Below, one piece after another: positions 24,978 to 32,391 of a stretch of 64,000 bases of DNA. Positions within the stretch are counted from its first letter, which is position 1. Each line of letters opens with the position of its first letter. Both the position numbers and the translations under genes were made by a program. Origin of the DNA: RHKX01 sp963826475 (GTDB lineage Bacteria; Actinomycetota; Thermoleophilia; Solirubrobacterales; 70-9); the NCBI GenBank assembly GCA_963826475.1, contig CAWGXC010000003.1, forward strand, positions 1,302,001 through 1,366,000. Direction: 5' to 3'. The notes beneath the pieces are model-generated. The model had not been told where the DNA came from. It made no database searches and saw nothing but the letters and a program-made list of their open reading frames with translations.

Positions 24978-26534
24978 TTGGAAGCCTCCGCACTCGCACG
25001 CGCTACCGGCCGTGGGCGCCTCGCCCGCAGATCGCCCCTGCTTCGTTTCGAGAGCGACATCCGTTTGGTCGGCCTGATCCGCGGCGGCCACGATGGCGCG
25101 TTCGAGGTCCTGTTCAACCGCTACCACTCACGGCTGCTGGCGTTCTGCCAGTCGATGCTGAAGAGCCGCCAGGATGCCGAGGACGTCCTGCAGGAGGTCT
25201 TCGCCAACGCCCATGCGGCGATGCTCCGCGACGAGCGGCCGATCACGGTTCGGCCATGGCTGTACCGCATCGCCCGCAATCGCTGCCTCAACCACCTTCG
25301 CCGCCCCGTTCCGGTTGGCCAGGACTCGATGGACATACATCCACACTCGAACGGGACGACCACCGCCGAGCAGGTACAGGACCGTGAAGAGCTTCGCCAG
25401 GTTCTCGATGACGTGCGCACCCTCCCTGAGACGCAACGCACAGCCCTGCTCCTGCGGGAGATCGACCAGCTTTCCTATGAGGAGATCGCCCAGGCGATGC
25501 AGACCACCATCCCGGCGGTCAAGTCCCTGCTCGTCCGGGCGAGGATCGCCCTAGCCGAGTCGAGCAAGGCGCGGCTGCTCACCTGTGACGAGGTCCAGGT
25601 CGAGCTCGCCGAGGCCTCCGAGGGCCTGCTCAAGGTCTCCGGTCCGGGTCGCAAGCACGTCCGCTCCTGTGAGGGGTGTAAGGAGTTCCGCGGCCAGCTG
25701 CGCTCGGATCGCAAGGCGCTCGCCGCGCTATTCCCGCTCGGCCCCTTCGCCTTCATCAAGGGTGGGCTGCTCTCGAAGCTGTTCGGCGGGACGGCCGCGG
25801 GCGGCTCGGCCGGCGCCGGCTCGGCAGCGGTCGGAGGCGCCTCCGCCGTCGGCGGTGCATCCGGCTTCTCCGGCGGGGTCGGGATCCTCGGCGGCGCGCT
25901 CGGGGCGAAGGCCGCGGCCGGGATGGCCACGGCCGCCCTGCTCACGGCCGGAGCGGTCGAGGTTCGCAACATCGCCAGCCCCGCACCGGCCGATCCACCG
26001 ACTCAGGCGACACCGGTCGCCTCCTCGCCCTCGGCGCCCCAGCCGAACCAGCGACACGCGAACGTCCCTCAATTCGTCGCTGCGCCCTCGTCGCCGGGCT
26101 CATCATCCCCCTCTTCGAGCAGCGGAGGCTCGCCGGCCGCGCCGGTGCGATCCGACTCGCCGGAGCCCAGCCCGGCGCGTTCCGATGAGCCCAAGCTCGC
26201 CGAGCAGGACGTCGCTCCGGAGGATTCCGCGCAGACCCCGACGGCTGAGGCGACCACATCCGAGGACGGAGTCGACATCGGCACCACCGTGCCGGCGAAC
26301 GAGGGCCGAGGCGATCAGGAGACCGGCAGCACGCCCGCGGAGCCGCCGGTCACCCCCACCCCCGCTCCCACCGCGACCGCGCCATCCCAGACGGAGCCCG
26401 CCCCGCCCACCACCGCGACCACGACCGTCGTCGTCGCAGCGACATCAGCAACCGTCGCTCCGGAGGAGCCGGCGCCCGAGCCGAGCTCCGACGCCTCGAC
26501 CCCGCCCGCGGGGTCGACCACGCCGTCCGGCTGA
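24978..26534 (+). CDS. ECF sigma factor fused to zinc finger, membrane segment and Pro/Ser/Thr-rich tail
   Basis: About 518 residues with the TTG start at 24978. Sigma region 2 (about 28-100: AFEVLFNRYHSRLLAFCQ, DAEDVLQEVF, RPWLYRIARNRCLNHLR) and region 4 (about 135-195: LPETQRTALLLREID, YEEIAQAMQTTIPAVKS) are typical. They are followed by an anti-sigma-like zinc finger (Cys203, His227, Cys231, Cys234), a Gly/Ala-rich region ending in a probable membrane span (about 300-328) and a 180-residue Pro/Ser/Thr/Glu tail that would lie outside. The start is uncertain; another TTG lies at 24933. An inverted repeat AACAA/TTGTT (24923-24937) precedes it. The fusion suggests a membrane-tethered, self-inhibited regulator. 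Confidence 0.8.
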   Translation: MEASALARATGRGRLARRSPLLRFESDIRLVGLIRGGHDGAFEVLFNRYHSRLLAFCQSMLKSRQDAEDVLQEVFANAHAAMLRDERPITVRPWLYRIARNRCLNHLRRPVPVGQDSMDIHPHSNGTTTAEQVQDREELRQVLDDVRTLPETQRTALLLREIDQLSYEEIAQAMQTTIPAVKSLLVRARIALAESSKARLLTCDEVQVELAEASEGLLKVSGPGRKHVRSCEGCKEFRGQLRSDRKALAALFPLGPFAFIKGGLLSKLFGGTAAGGSAGAGSAAVGGASAVGGASGFSGGVGILGGALGAKAAAGMATAALLTAGAVEVRNIASPAPADPPTQATPVASSPSAPQPNQRHANVPQFVAAPSSPGSSSPSSSSGGSPAAPVRSDSPEPSPARSDEPKLAEQDVAPEDSAQTPTAEATTSEDGVDIGTTVPANEGRGDQETGSTPAEPPVTPTPAPTATAPSQTEPAPPTTATTTVVVAATSATVAPEEPAPEPSSDASTPPAGSTTPSG

Positions 26535-26627
26535 TTTCGCTGCGCCGGGACGACCGGCTGCACAACCCGGGTTGCAGGCACGCTGGACGCCCCTAAGGGG
26601 AGGTCCTCAGGGGACGATGGGGAGGGC

Positions 26628-26933
26628 ATGATCGCCCAGGCGCAGGTCATCGACAGTCTCGCCCCCGCCGTTGAGGAGAGGATGCTGCTGTTCGCGAGAG
26701 GCCTCGTCCGCTACGACGCCCTCAGGCGTCGCGTCTGGGTCCGCAACCAGCGCCTCCACCACGGGGCGCCGGGGGCGATCGCCGCCGGGCTCGGTATCGC
26801 CGGCCTGGCCGTGCGCCGCTTCAGCCCGAGGGGAGGCCTCGAGTGGGCTCTGCTCGGATCCATCCTGATGGCCCACGATTGGCATGACCGCTCGGTCTGG
26901 TTCAAGCGGGGCTCGCAGGAGGGTGACTGCTGA
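26628..26933 (+). CDS. Hypothetical protein of 101 residues
   Basis: Small protein of no recognised family with a hydrophobic middle (GAPGAIAAGLGIAGLAVRRF) and a second hydrophobic patch (LEWALLGSILMAH), flanked by many Arg and His residues (RYDALRRRVWVRNQRLHH). GGGGAGG lies just before the ATG. It follows the ECF fusion gene by 93 bases on the same strand and might be co-transcribed. Probably membrane-associated. Confidence 0.6.
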   Translation: MIAQAQVIDSLAPAVEERMLLFARGLVRYDALRRRVWVRNQRLHHGAPGAIAAGLGIAGLAVRRFSPRGGLEWALLGSILMAHDWHDRSVWFKRGSQEGDC

Positions 26934-26943
26934 TCGGCGCCGG

Positions 26944-27279
26944 CTAGCCCACGCCGGCCGGGCCGGCCGCCAGCTCTTCCGCTACCGCCCAGCCGACGGC
27001 TACGCCGACCATCATCGAGATCCGGGTCTCCTCGGCGAGGAGGGTCGCCACGGCGGTGAGGCGCTCCTCGGGATCCTCGATTGCGGCAACGCGTTCGAGC
27101 TCCTCCCGGTGCGGCCCCTCGAACCACCCTCCGGCCGCAAGCGCTTCGGTGAGGACCCGTTGCAGAGCCGGAGCCGAGGAGGCGACGCTGGCCTCGGCCT
27201 CCTGCAGGCGCGAGCCCTCCGTGAGGCGCTCGACGGCCGCTTCGACTTCATCGCTCGGGTATCGCGGGGATGACGGCAT
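26944..27279 (-). CDS. Hypothetical protein of 111 residues
   Basis: Mostly alpha-helical, acidic protein (SDEVEAAVERLTEGS, REELERVAAIEDPEERLTAV) ending in a hydrophobic, Gly/Ala-rich segment (ISMMVGVAVGWAVAEELAA). No family recognised. Its ATG is 3 bases downstream of the rhomboid-like gene stop, so the two are probably translated from one mRNA and may work together. Confidence 0.6.
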   Translation of the reverse strand: MPSSPRYPSDEVEAAVERLTEGSRLQEAEASVASSAPALQRVLTEALAAGGWFEGPHREELERVAAIEDPEERLTAVATLLAEETRISMMVGVAVGWAVAEELAAGPAGVG

Positions 27280-27282
27280 GCC

Positions 27283-28065
27283 TCAGCCCGGCCCAGGCGC
27301 GCCGCGCCGGGCGGCCAGCCAGCCCATCCCGAGGCCGACCACCCCTCCGCCGAGGCCGGCGATCGGGTCGGCGGTGATCTCGAAGGCGGGAATCAGGAGC
27401 AGGACGACCGCTGCGACCGTGACCCCGATCGTGTCGAGGGGCTCGCTGAAGTGGGTCTTGGCCTCCGCATGCCACAGCATCAACCAGGCGCCGAGGAGAC
27501 CGAGGGCGACGCCGTTGCCGCCGGCGGCGACGAGGACGTCGGTCAGCCCGCCCGACGAGGCCGCCGAGGCGGCGAGCATCCCCAGCGTGCCGGTGGCGAG
27601 GATCAGGATCGCCGTCGCAAGCGAGCCGAGCCGTCGCTCGATCGAGGCGCCGAAGACGCCGATCGCGGTCGCGAGGACGAGGAAGGCCCCGACGTCGTCG
27701 TAGACGAACGGGGCGCTGACGTAACGCCAGGCCTCCGAGCCGACGGGACCGACGATCGCGCCGGTTCCGTCGAGCGAGAGGGGCACGCTGCGGCCCACGA
27801 TCAGGATCAGGGCGCCGGCGAGGATGGTCAGGGCGGTCGCGACCGGACGCCCGTCGAGATCGATCGTGCGCGCGGTCGAGCGTTCGGCGCGAGCGCGGCG
27901 GCGCTTCTCGCGCTTGGACCGGTGCACGCGGATCTCATCGCCCTCGCGCTCGAGCTTCGGGGCGCGCTTGCGAAGCCGGTGACCGCAGTAGGGGCACTCG
28001 GTCACGTAGGGGCTCACCTCTGAGCCACAACTCCTGCAGACGACGCTCAGCTCGGGTCCGGGCAC
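27283..28065 (-). CDS. Rhomboid-fold membrane protein with N-terminal zinc ribbon, catalytic residues missing
   Basis: About 260 residues. An N-terminal zinc ribbon (CRSCGSEVSPYVTECPYCGHR) and a very basic linker precede about six membrane helices with rhomboid topology (WRYVSAPFVYDDVGAFLVLA matches the usual loop-1/TM2 area). The position of the catalytic GxSG reads GGNGVALGLLGAW, so Ser is Asn, and the helix that should carry the catalytic His reads AGLGGGVVGLGMGW. It should therefore be a non-proteolytic pseudo-rhomboid. The GTG at 28065 is preferred; longer starts run into ybdK. Neighbours are ybdK upstream and a small helical protein downstream. Confidence 0.78.
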   Translation of the reverse strand: MPGPELSVVCRSCGSEVSPYVTECPYCGHRLRKRAPKLEREGDEIRVHRSKREKRRRARAERSTARTIDLDGRPVATALTILAGALILIVGRSVPLSLDGTGAIVGPVGSEAWRYVSAPFVYDDVGAFLVLATAIGVFGASIERRLGSLATAILILATGTLGMLAASAASSGGLTDVLVAAGGNGVALGLLGAWLMLWHAEAKTHFSEPLDTIGVTVAAVVLLLIPAFEITADPIAGLGGGVVGLGMGWLAARRGAPGPG

Positions 28066-28091
28066 CCCTCGAGGATACCCGCGCCCTGACG

Positions 28092-29204
28092 TCAGGCGGT
28101 CAGAGCAACCACCGCTCTGACGAGCTCTCGCAAGTCGTGCCCGTGCTCCTCGACGAAGGCCAGCTGGTGCCTGGCCCCGGTGCCTTCGGCCATGATCGTT
28201 CGCACCCGCTCGATCTCCCGCTCGCAACCGAGCTCGGCCGCGCTCGGCGCAACCTCGCCGAGCAATCGCTCCGCGAGCTCCGTCGCGACCACATGCCGGT
28301 CGAGGCTGAAGTCGACGAGCTCACCCTCCATTCCGCGCACCGCGGCGCGGATCTTGTTGTCATCGATCAGCTCCCAGGGCTGCTCGATCATCGGCTCGCC
28401 ATCGTCGAACATCGTGGCGAACCGATGCGCGAGGGATTGCGTCAGCCCGGCGAAGGCAGCCGTGTCCTCGAGGCGCGTGGCCTGGTCGAAGATGCGCGTC
28501 TCGACGGTGCCCAGGTTCGGATGGGGCCGCACGTCCCACCACAGGAACGTGTAATCGGAGATCGCCCCTGAGCCGACCATCCGCCCGACCCGGCGCGAGT
28601 AGATCTCCCAGCTCCCGTAGTGGGGTGGAACCCCCGAGCGCGGGAATGCCCTGAATACCGGGGTGCGCGCGGACATCAGGCCGGTCCGCTCGCCCTCCCA
28701 GAAGGGCGAGTTGGTCGAGAGCGCCAGCAACAGCGGCAGGTAGCGGCGGATTCCGTCGGCGACGTAGATCGCCTTGTCCGGTCCGTCGATGGCCACGTGC
28801 ACGTGCGTCCCGAAGATCAGCTCGCGGGTCGCGATGAAACCGAGCTCGCCGACGAGCCTGGAGTAACGATCGCGCTCGACGATCCGCTGGTCCCGGCAAA
28901 GCGCGAAGGGGTGGGTTCCGGCGGCCCCAACCAGCATTCCGTGCGATTCGGCGATCCCACAGACCATGTCCCGCAGCTCCCGCAGCTGAGCGGTCGCCTC
29001 CGCGACGTCCGCGCAGGGTGAGGTGGCGATCTCGAGGACGGACTGAAAGAGCTCGGGCTGAACCCCCTCGTCGTGTTCGGAGGGGACATCCGCGAGGACC
29101 TTTTCGATCCCGTTCGCGAGGTCGAGCGTGTCCGGATCGAGGAGCATGAGCTCCTCCTCGATGCCGATCGTGAACGGCGTTCCATTGAAGCTGTGCTCAA
29201 GCAC
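28092..29204 (-). CDS. ybdK: Carboxylate-amine ligase, YbdK/GCS2 family
   Basis: 370-residue ATP-grasp-like enzyme related to glutamate-cysteine ligase type 2. Landmarks: FTIGIEEELMLLDPDT at the start, QPELFQSVLEIATSP, ELIFGTHVHVAID, and WDVRPHPNLGTVETRIFDQ near the substrate site. The substrate of many actinobacterial members is not known; weak gamma-glutamylcysteine synthesis is reported for the family. It is first in a likely operon with the rhomboid-like gene, 26 bases downstream. Confidence 0.88.
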   Translation of the reverse strand: MLEHSFNGTPFTIGIEEELMLLDPDTLDLANGIEKVLADVPSEHDEGVQPELFQSVLEIATSPCADVAEATAQLRELRDMVCGIAESHGMLVGAAGTHPFALCRDQRIVERDRYSRLVGELGFIATRELIFGTHVHVAIDGPDKAIYVADGIRRYLPLLLALSTNSPFWEGERTGLMSARTPVFRAFPRSGVPPHYGSWEIYSRRVGRMVGSGAISDYTFLWWDVRPHPNLGTVETRIFDQATRLEDTAAFAGLTQSLAHRFATMFDDGEPMIEQPWELIDDNKIRAAVRGMEGELVDFSLDRHVVATELAERLLGEVAPSAAELGCEREIERVRTIMAEGTGARHQLAFVEEHGHDLRELVRAVVALTA

Positions 29205-29313
29205 CTGGGGGTCCGTTCGTCGTCTCGCTGGGTCCGCGGGATCGGCGTCTGAAGCCGATCCTACCCCGCCCGGAGGCGTCTCAACCGCCCGATCGAGGCC
29301 CGCGGGACGCGCC

Positions 29314-29319
29314 TATACT
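29314..29319 (+). promoter_or_regulatory. -10 element upstream of the aldolase gene
   Basis: TATACT is one base from consensus and stands out in this GC-rich DNA. No good -35 box occurs 16-18 bases upstream. Transcription would start near 29326, leaving a leader of about 60 bases before the GTG at 29388. Confidence 0.45.
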
Positions 29320-29387
29320 GGCCCTCCGGACCGTCGCCGAGCGCGGACGCCCGGCTTTCCGAACGCAAGAGAACTGAAGGAGTCACC

Positions 29388-30308
29388 GTGGAGGTCAAGA
29401 GCATCACCGAGCAGAAGTCGCTTCTGGAGACCCTCGCCCCCGGCAAGCGGACCCGCCTGCACCGTCTGCTCTACGAGTTCGGTCCCGGCAACGGCACATT
29501 GATGCTGCTGCCGATCGACCAGGGAATCGAGCATGGCCCACGCGACTTCTTCCCGAACCCGGACTCGAAGGACCCCGATTACCAGTTCCGGCTCGCCGCC
29601 GAGGCCGGCTATTCCGCGATCGCCTGCCAGATCGGCCTGGCCACCAAGTACTACCCCGATTACGCCGGCAGCGTGCCGCTCATCCTCAAGGTCAACGGCA
29701 AGACCGACCTCCCCTCCGGCGCCAGGGCCCTATCGACGCTGAACGCCTCCGTCGAGGACGCCGTCCGCGTCGGCGCCGACGCCGTCGGCTACACGCTCTA
29801 CGTCGGCTCCCCGCGCCAGGACGAGGATCTCCTCCAGCTCAAGGGCGTCCGTGAGGACTGCGACCGCTTCGGCATGCCGCTCGTGATCTGGGCGTATCCC
29901 CGCGGCGAAGCCGTCGAGGCGAAGGGCGGGCAGAACTCGTTCTACGCCATCGATTACGCGGCCCGAATGGCCATGGAGATGGGCGCCGACATCGTCAAGC
30001 TCAACATGCCCAAGATCGACCCCGACAGGGACAAGGACGCTCCAGCCCCCTACAACGAGGGCGGCTTCAGCACCGCGGACGCGATCGCGCACTGCGTCGA
30101 GTCAGCCGGCCGCTCGCTCGTCGTCCTCTCGGGCGGTTCGAAGATCGATGACGACAAGGTCCTCGAGCAGACCCGCGCGGTCATGGAGGCGGGCGGGTCC
30201 GGCGTCATCTATGGCCGCAACATCTGGCAGCGTGAGTTGAGCGAGGCCGTCTCGATCGTCGAGCAGATCAAGGAGATCATGCTCTCGAGCGTGACCCGGA
30301 ACCCCTAG
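29388..30308 (+). CDS. Class I fructose-bisphosphate aldolase (DhnA/archaeal type)
   Basis: 306-residue Schiff-base aldolase of glycolysis and gluconeogenesis, cleaving fructose 1,6-bisphosphate. Motifs: LMLLPIDQGIEHGPRDFF, the Lys-bearing ADIVKLNMPK, WAYPRGEAV and the phosphate-binding LVVLSGGSKIDDD and GVIYGRNIWQ. The GTG start has AAGGAG 5 bases upstream. It is a stand-alone gene with its own promoter element, followed by three hairpins. No class II aldolase is seen in this window. Confidence 0.93.
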   Translation: MEVKSITEQKSLLETLAPGKRTRLHRLLYEFGPGNGTLMLLPIDQGIEHGPRDFFPNPDSKDPDYQFRLAAEAGYSAIACQIGLATKYYPDYAGSVPLILKVNGKTDLPSGARALSTLNASVEDAVRVGADAVGYTLYVGSPRQDEDLLQLKGVREDCDRFGMPLVIWAYPRGEAVEAKGGQNSFYAIDYAARMAMEMGADIVKLNMPKIDPDRDKDAPAPYNEGGFSTADAIAHCVESAGRSLVVLSGGSKIDDDKVLEQTRAVMEAGGSGVIYGRNIWQRELSEAVSIVEQIKEIMLSSVTRNP

Positions 30309-30326
30309 AGGGTCACGACTTCCTCG

Positions 30327-30408
30327 GCCTCCTGAGAGGCTCGGGCTGGTCCTGGTTTCAGGACGAGGGGAGACTTTTCCACCGTGGAGGGGGGAAAGTC
30401 TCCCCTCG
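30327..30408. terminator. Three successive hairpins after the aldolase gene
   Basis: GCCTC/GAGGC (30327-30340), GTCCTG/CAGGAC (30349-30364) and a perfect 14-bp stem CGAGGGGAGACTTT/AAAGTCTCCCCTCG (30364-30377 with 30395-30408), whose loop contains TCCAC/GTGGA. They start 18 bases after the aldolase stop and probably terminate or stabilise its mRNA. No T-tract follows. Confidence 0.6.
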
Positions 30409-30471
30409 CCGCATTCAAGGGGAAATCTGCGCGCACGGGGCAGTAACGGGACGAAAAGGCTTCTTTCCTCT

Positions 30472-30990
30472 ATGCCCATCCATCGGGTCAGTGGCGCCCT
30501 CGCCCTTCTCGCCGTCCTCCTGCTGATCCTCCTGTTCGGCGGCGGTGACACCGGACATCCGGGTTTCGACGACGCGGGTCCCTCCGGCGCTCCGGTCACG
30601 GCGAAGGTGACGAGGGTCATCGACGGCGACACGATCGAGGTGAACCTTCGCGGCGAGAGCGAGGACGTTCGCTACATCGGCATCGACACGCCGGAGACGG
30701 TGAAGCCGGGAACGCCGGTCCAGTGCTTCGGGCCCGAGGCCTCGGAGCGCAACCACGAGCTCGTCGAGGGGCGCACGGTGCGTCTCGAGTTCGACCGGGA
30801 ACGCCGCGACGTCTACGGGCGGCTGCTCGCCTACGTCTTCGTCGACACTCGGTTCATCAACGCCGAATTGGTGCGGGATGGCTTTGCGCGCACGCTGGAG
30901 ATCGAGCCCAACACCTCAAGGGCCGGCCGGCTCGCCGAGCTGGCGGCCCGGGCCGGCGAACAGGGCGATGGACTTTGGGGAGCCTGCTGA
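30472..30990 (+). CDS. Secreted thermonuclease-family nuclease (SNase domain)
   Basis: 172-residue exported nuclease. A signal or anchor segment (ALALLAVLLLILLFGGG) precedes a staphylococcal-nuclease OB fold (about 40-170) with TRVIDGDTIEV, RYIGIDTPETV (Arg and Glu of the active site) and DVYGRLLAYVF (second catalytic Arg). The calcium-binding Asp residues are in place, so it should be active, degrading DNA or RNA outside the membrane. AAAGG lies 12 bases before the ATG. Confidence 0.92.
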   Translation: MPIHRVSGALALLAVLLLILLFGGGDTGHPGFDDAGPSGAPVTAKVTRVIDGDTIEVNLRGESEDVRYIGIDTPETVKPGTPVQCFGPEASERNHELVEGRTVRLEFDRERRDVYGRLLAYVFVDTRFINAELVRDGFARTLEIEPNTSRAGRLAELAARAGEQGDGLWGAC

Positions 30991-31040
30991 GCAGACGACT
31001 TTGTTGGCATCTCGTAACCAAATCCTTGAACAAGGGTAAG

Positions 31041-31322
31041 ATGCAAGCGATGGCAACTGACGTCGGACGTGCACCCCAGGAACGCATGCGCCAGAGCATG
31101 GATCAGTTCGAGGAGGCGTTCGAGCGCGAGTCGGCGATCGAGGAGAAGCGCCGGCGCGACCTACGCCAGCGCGCCGCCAATCGCAGTCGCGCGCGGCACA
31201 TCGTCAAGACTGAGCAACGAGGGCGGGTGCGGTTCAGCGTCCTCGTCGTCGCTCTGACCGCGACCGCGGTCACGGTCGTGGTGGTCATGTTCGAAACGCT
31301 CGCCTGGATCGTCGGCGGCTAG
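31041..31322 (+). CDS. Small coiled-coil membrane protein
   Basis: 93 residues: a charged, probably coiled-coil N-terminal half (RMRQSMDQFEEAFERESAIE, EEKRRRDLRQ) and a single C-terminal membrane span (FSVLVVALTATAVTVVVVMF). AAGGG is 4 bases before the ATG at 31041; a second ATG at 31050 is in frame. It ends tail-to-tail with csrA, the two TAG stops sharing the CTAG at 31319-31322. No family assigned. Confidence 0.65.
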   Translation: MQAMATDVGRAPQERMRQSMDQFEEAFERESAIEEKRRRDLRQRAANRSRARHIVKTEQRGRVRFSVLVVALTATAVTVVVVMFETLAWIVGG

Positions 31323-31543
31323 GAGAGCTTGCCGAGCTCCGAGTCGACCGAAGCGTCGACCCCCTCGTCGGCAGGGGCGCTGCCCTTGTCGATCGCGATG
31401 TAGACCTCCTTGCGGAAGACGGCGATATCCCGCGGAGCGTCGATCCCGATGCGGACCTTGTCGCCCGCAACCGACAGAATCGACACCTCGATGTCATCAC
31501 CGATCATGATGCTCTGATTGGTTTTCCGTGTGAGTACGAGCAT
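31319..31543 (-). CDS. csrA: Carbon storage regulator CsrA
   Basis: 74-residue RNA-binding dimer that represses or activates mRNAs by binding GGA motifs in leaders. The signature MLVLTRKTNQSIMIGDDIEV, then DKVRIGIDAPRDIAVFRKEVY, matches the family, with a Ser/Asp-rich extension of about 13 residues beyond the usual length. AGGA lies 6 bases before the ATG. In many Gram-positive bacteria csrA sits next to fliW and flagellar genes; none is present here. Confidence 0.95.
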   Translation of the reverse strand: MLVLTRKTNQSIMIGDDIEVSILSVAGDKVRIGIDAPRDIAVFRKEVYIAIDKGSAPADEGVDASVDSELGKLS

Positions 31544-31715
31544 GGTTTGTTCCTGCCTTCTGCCTGGGCTAAAGGTTGTGGCTGGCACTTACACGGAGGC
31601 TGGCATCCCCCGTCCTGTGCGACCTTAGCGGAGCGGGCATGGGCCCGTCCACCCTCCGCGCTTCCCGTGGGTGCGAAAGCGCGGCAGCGGCCCGCTGGTA
31701 GACTCGCGCGCCGGT

Positions 31716-32270
31716 ATGGCAGGAAAACCTCTCCGATCCCAGTTGAACCAGATCCGCGCATGGGTGCGCGAGGGTCGGACCGATGCCTGGATCGCCCATC
31801 AGCTGGAGATCTCGGCCTCGGAGCTCCGCGAATTTCGCCGTCGCAACGACCTCAAGCCCGACTCCGAGCCCGATACATCGGACGACCTTCGCGACGAGAT
31901 CGAAGCTGAGGTCGAGGCCGCGACGCTTGCGGCCGCAGAGGCCAGCGAGTCCGAGGTTCAACCTGCAGACGACTCCGATGACGGGGACGACGACGACGAG
32001 GGATCCTCTGAGGATGGCGACGATCGGCCCAAACGCCGTCGCAGGCGTCGTGGCGGCCGAGGCCGCAAGCGTGGCGGGGCAGCTCTCGAGGCGACCTTCG
32101 ACCACGGCGAGGAGGACGGATACGGCCTCTGGCTGGATCCAGCGATCAAGGACAACCCCGTCTACGCCGAGAACTGGGCCGGTCACCGCTCGATGCGCGT
32201 GACGGTCGAGGCGGATCAGATCACGATTCGTCGTGCCGATGCCGGCAACGGCAACTCCGCCGCCGAATAG
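31716..32270 (+). CDS. Hypothetical protein with N-terminal helix-turn-helix-like region and basic/acidic low-complexity middle
   Basis: 184 residues. The N-terminus (RSQLNQIRAWVREGRTDAWI, then AHQLEISASELREFRRRNDL) resembles a small helix-turn-helix. A strongly acidic stretch (DDSDDGDDDDEGSSEDGDD) is followed by a basic run (PKRRRRRRGGRGRKRGG), and the C-terminal 60 residues look folded (YGLWLDPAIKDNPVYAENWA). The basic Arg/Gly run suggests nucleic-acid binding. Its 3' end faces the sulfotransferase operon, with a structured repeat between. Confidence 0.65.
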   Translation: MAGKPLRSQLNQIRAWVREGRTDAWIAHQLEISASELREFRRRNDLKPDSEPDTSDDLRDEIEAEVEAATLAAAEASESEVQPADDSDDGDDDDEGSSEDGDDRPKRRRRRRGGRGRKRGGAALEATFDHGEEDGYGLWLDPAIKDNPVYAENWAGHRSMRVTVEADQITIRRADAGNGNSAAE

Positions 32271-32286
32271 ACACCTCTCCCCGCAT

Positions 32287-32385
32287 CTGACGCGGCCGGG
32301 AGCCCGCTGATCAAGGACGCAGGAGGCGATGCCGCCTTTTGGCAGTGAGCCGAGGACGCCGAGCAGCGGCCTCCCGGTCCGTCAG
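32287..32385. repeat. Structured repeat, copy A
   Basis: A 99-bp element with nested stems: P1 CTGACG/CGTCAG (32287-32292 with 32380-32385), P2 CGGGAG/CTCCCG (32297-32302 with 32371-32376), P3 CCGCTG/CAGCGG (32304-32309 with 32364-32369), P4 GGCG/CGCC (32325-32328 with 32357-32360) and an apical hairpin P5 (32331-32346, one C-A mismatch). Conserved unpaired segments include ATCAAGGACGCAGGA and GTGAGCCGA. It lies between convergent gene ends, immediately after the sulfotransferase stop. Copies B and C are at 53001-53195. Confidence 0.8.
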
Positions 32386-32391
32386 AGCCCG

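Noticed and set aside
31041..31543. FliW or another flagellar gene next to csrA
   Set aside because: The neighbouring 93-residue protein is a single-span coiled-coil protein with no FliW features.
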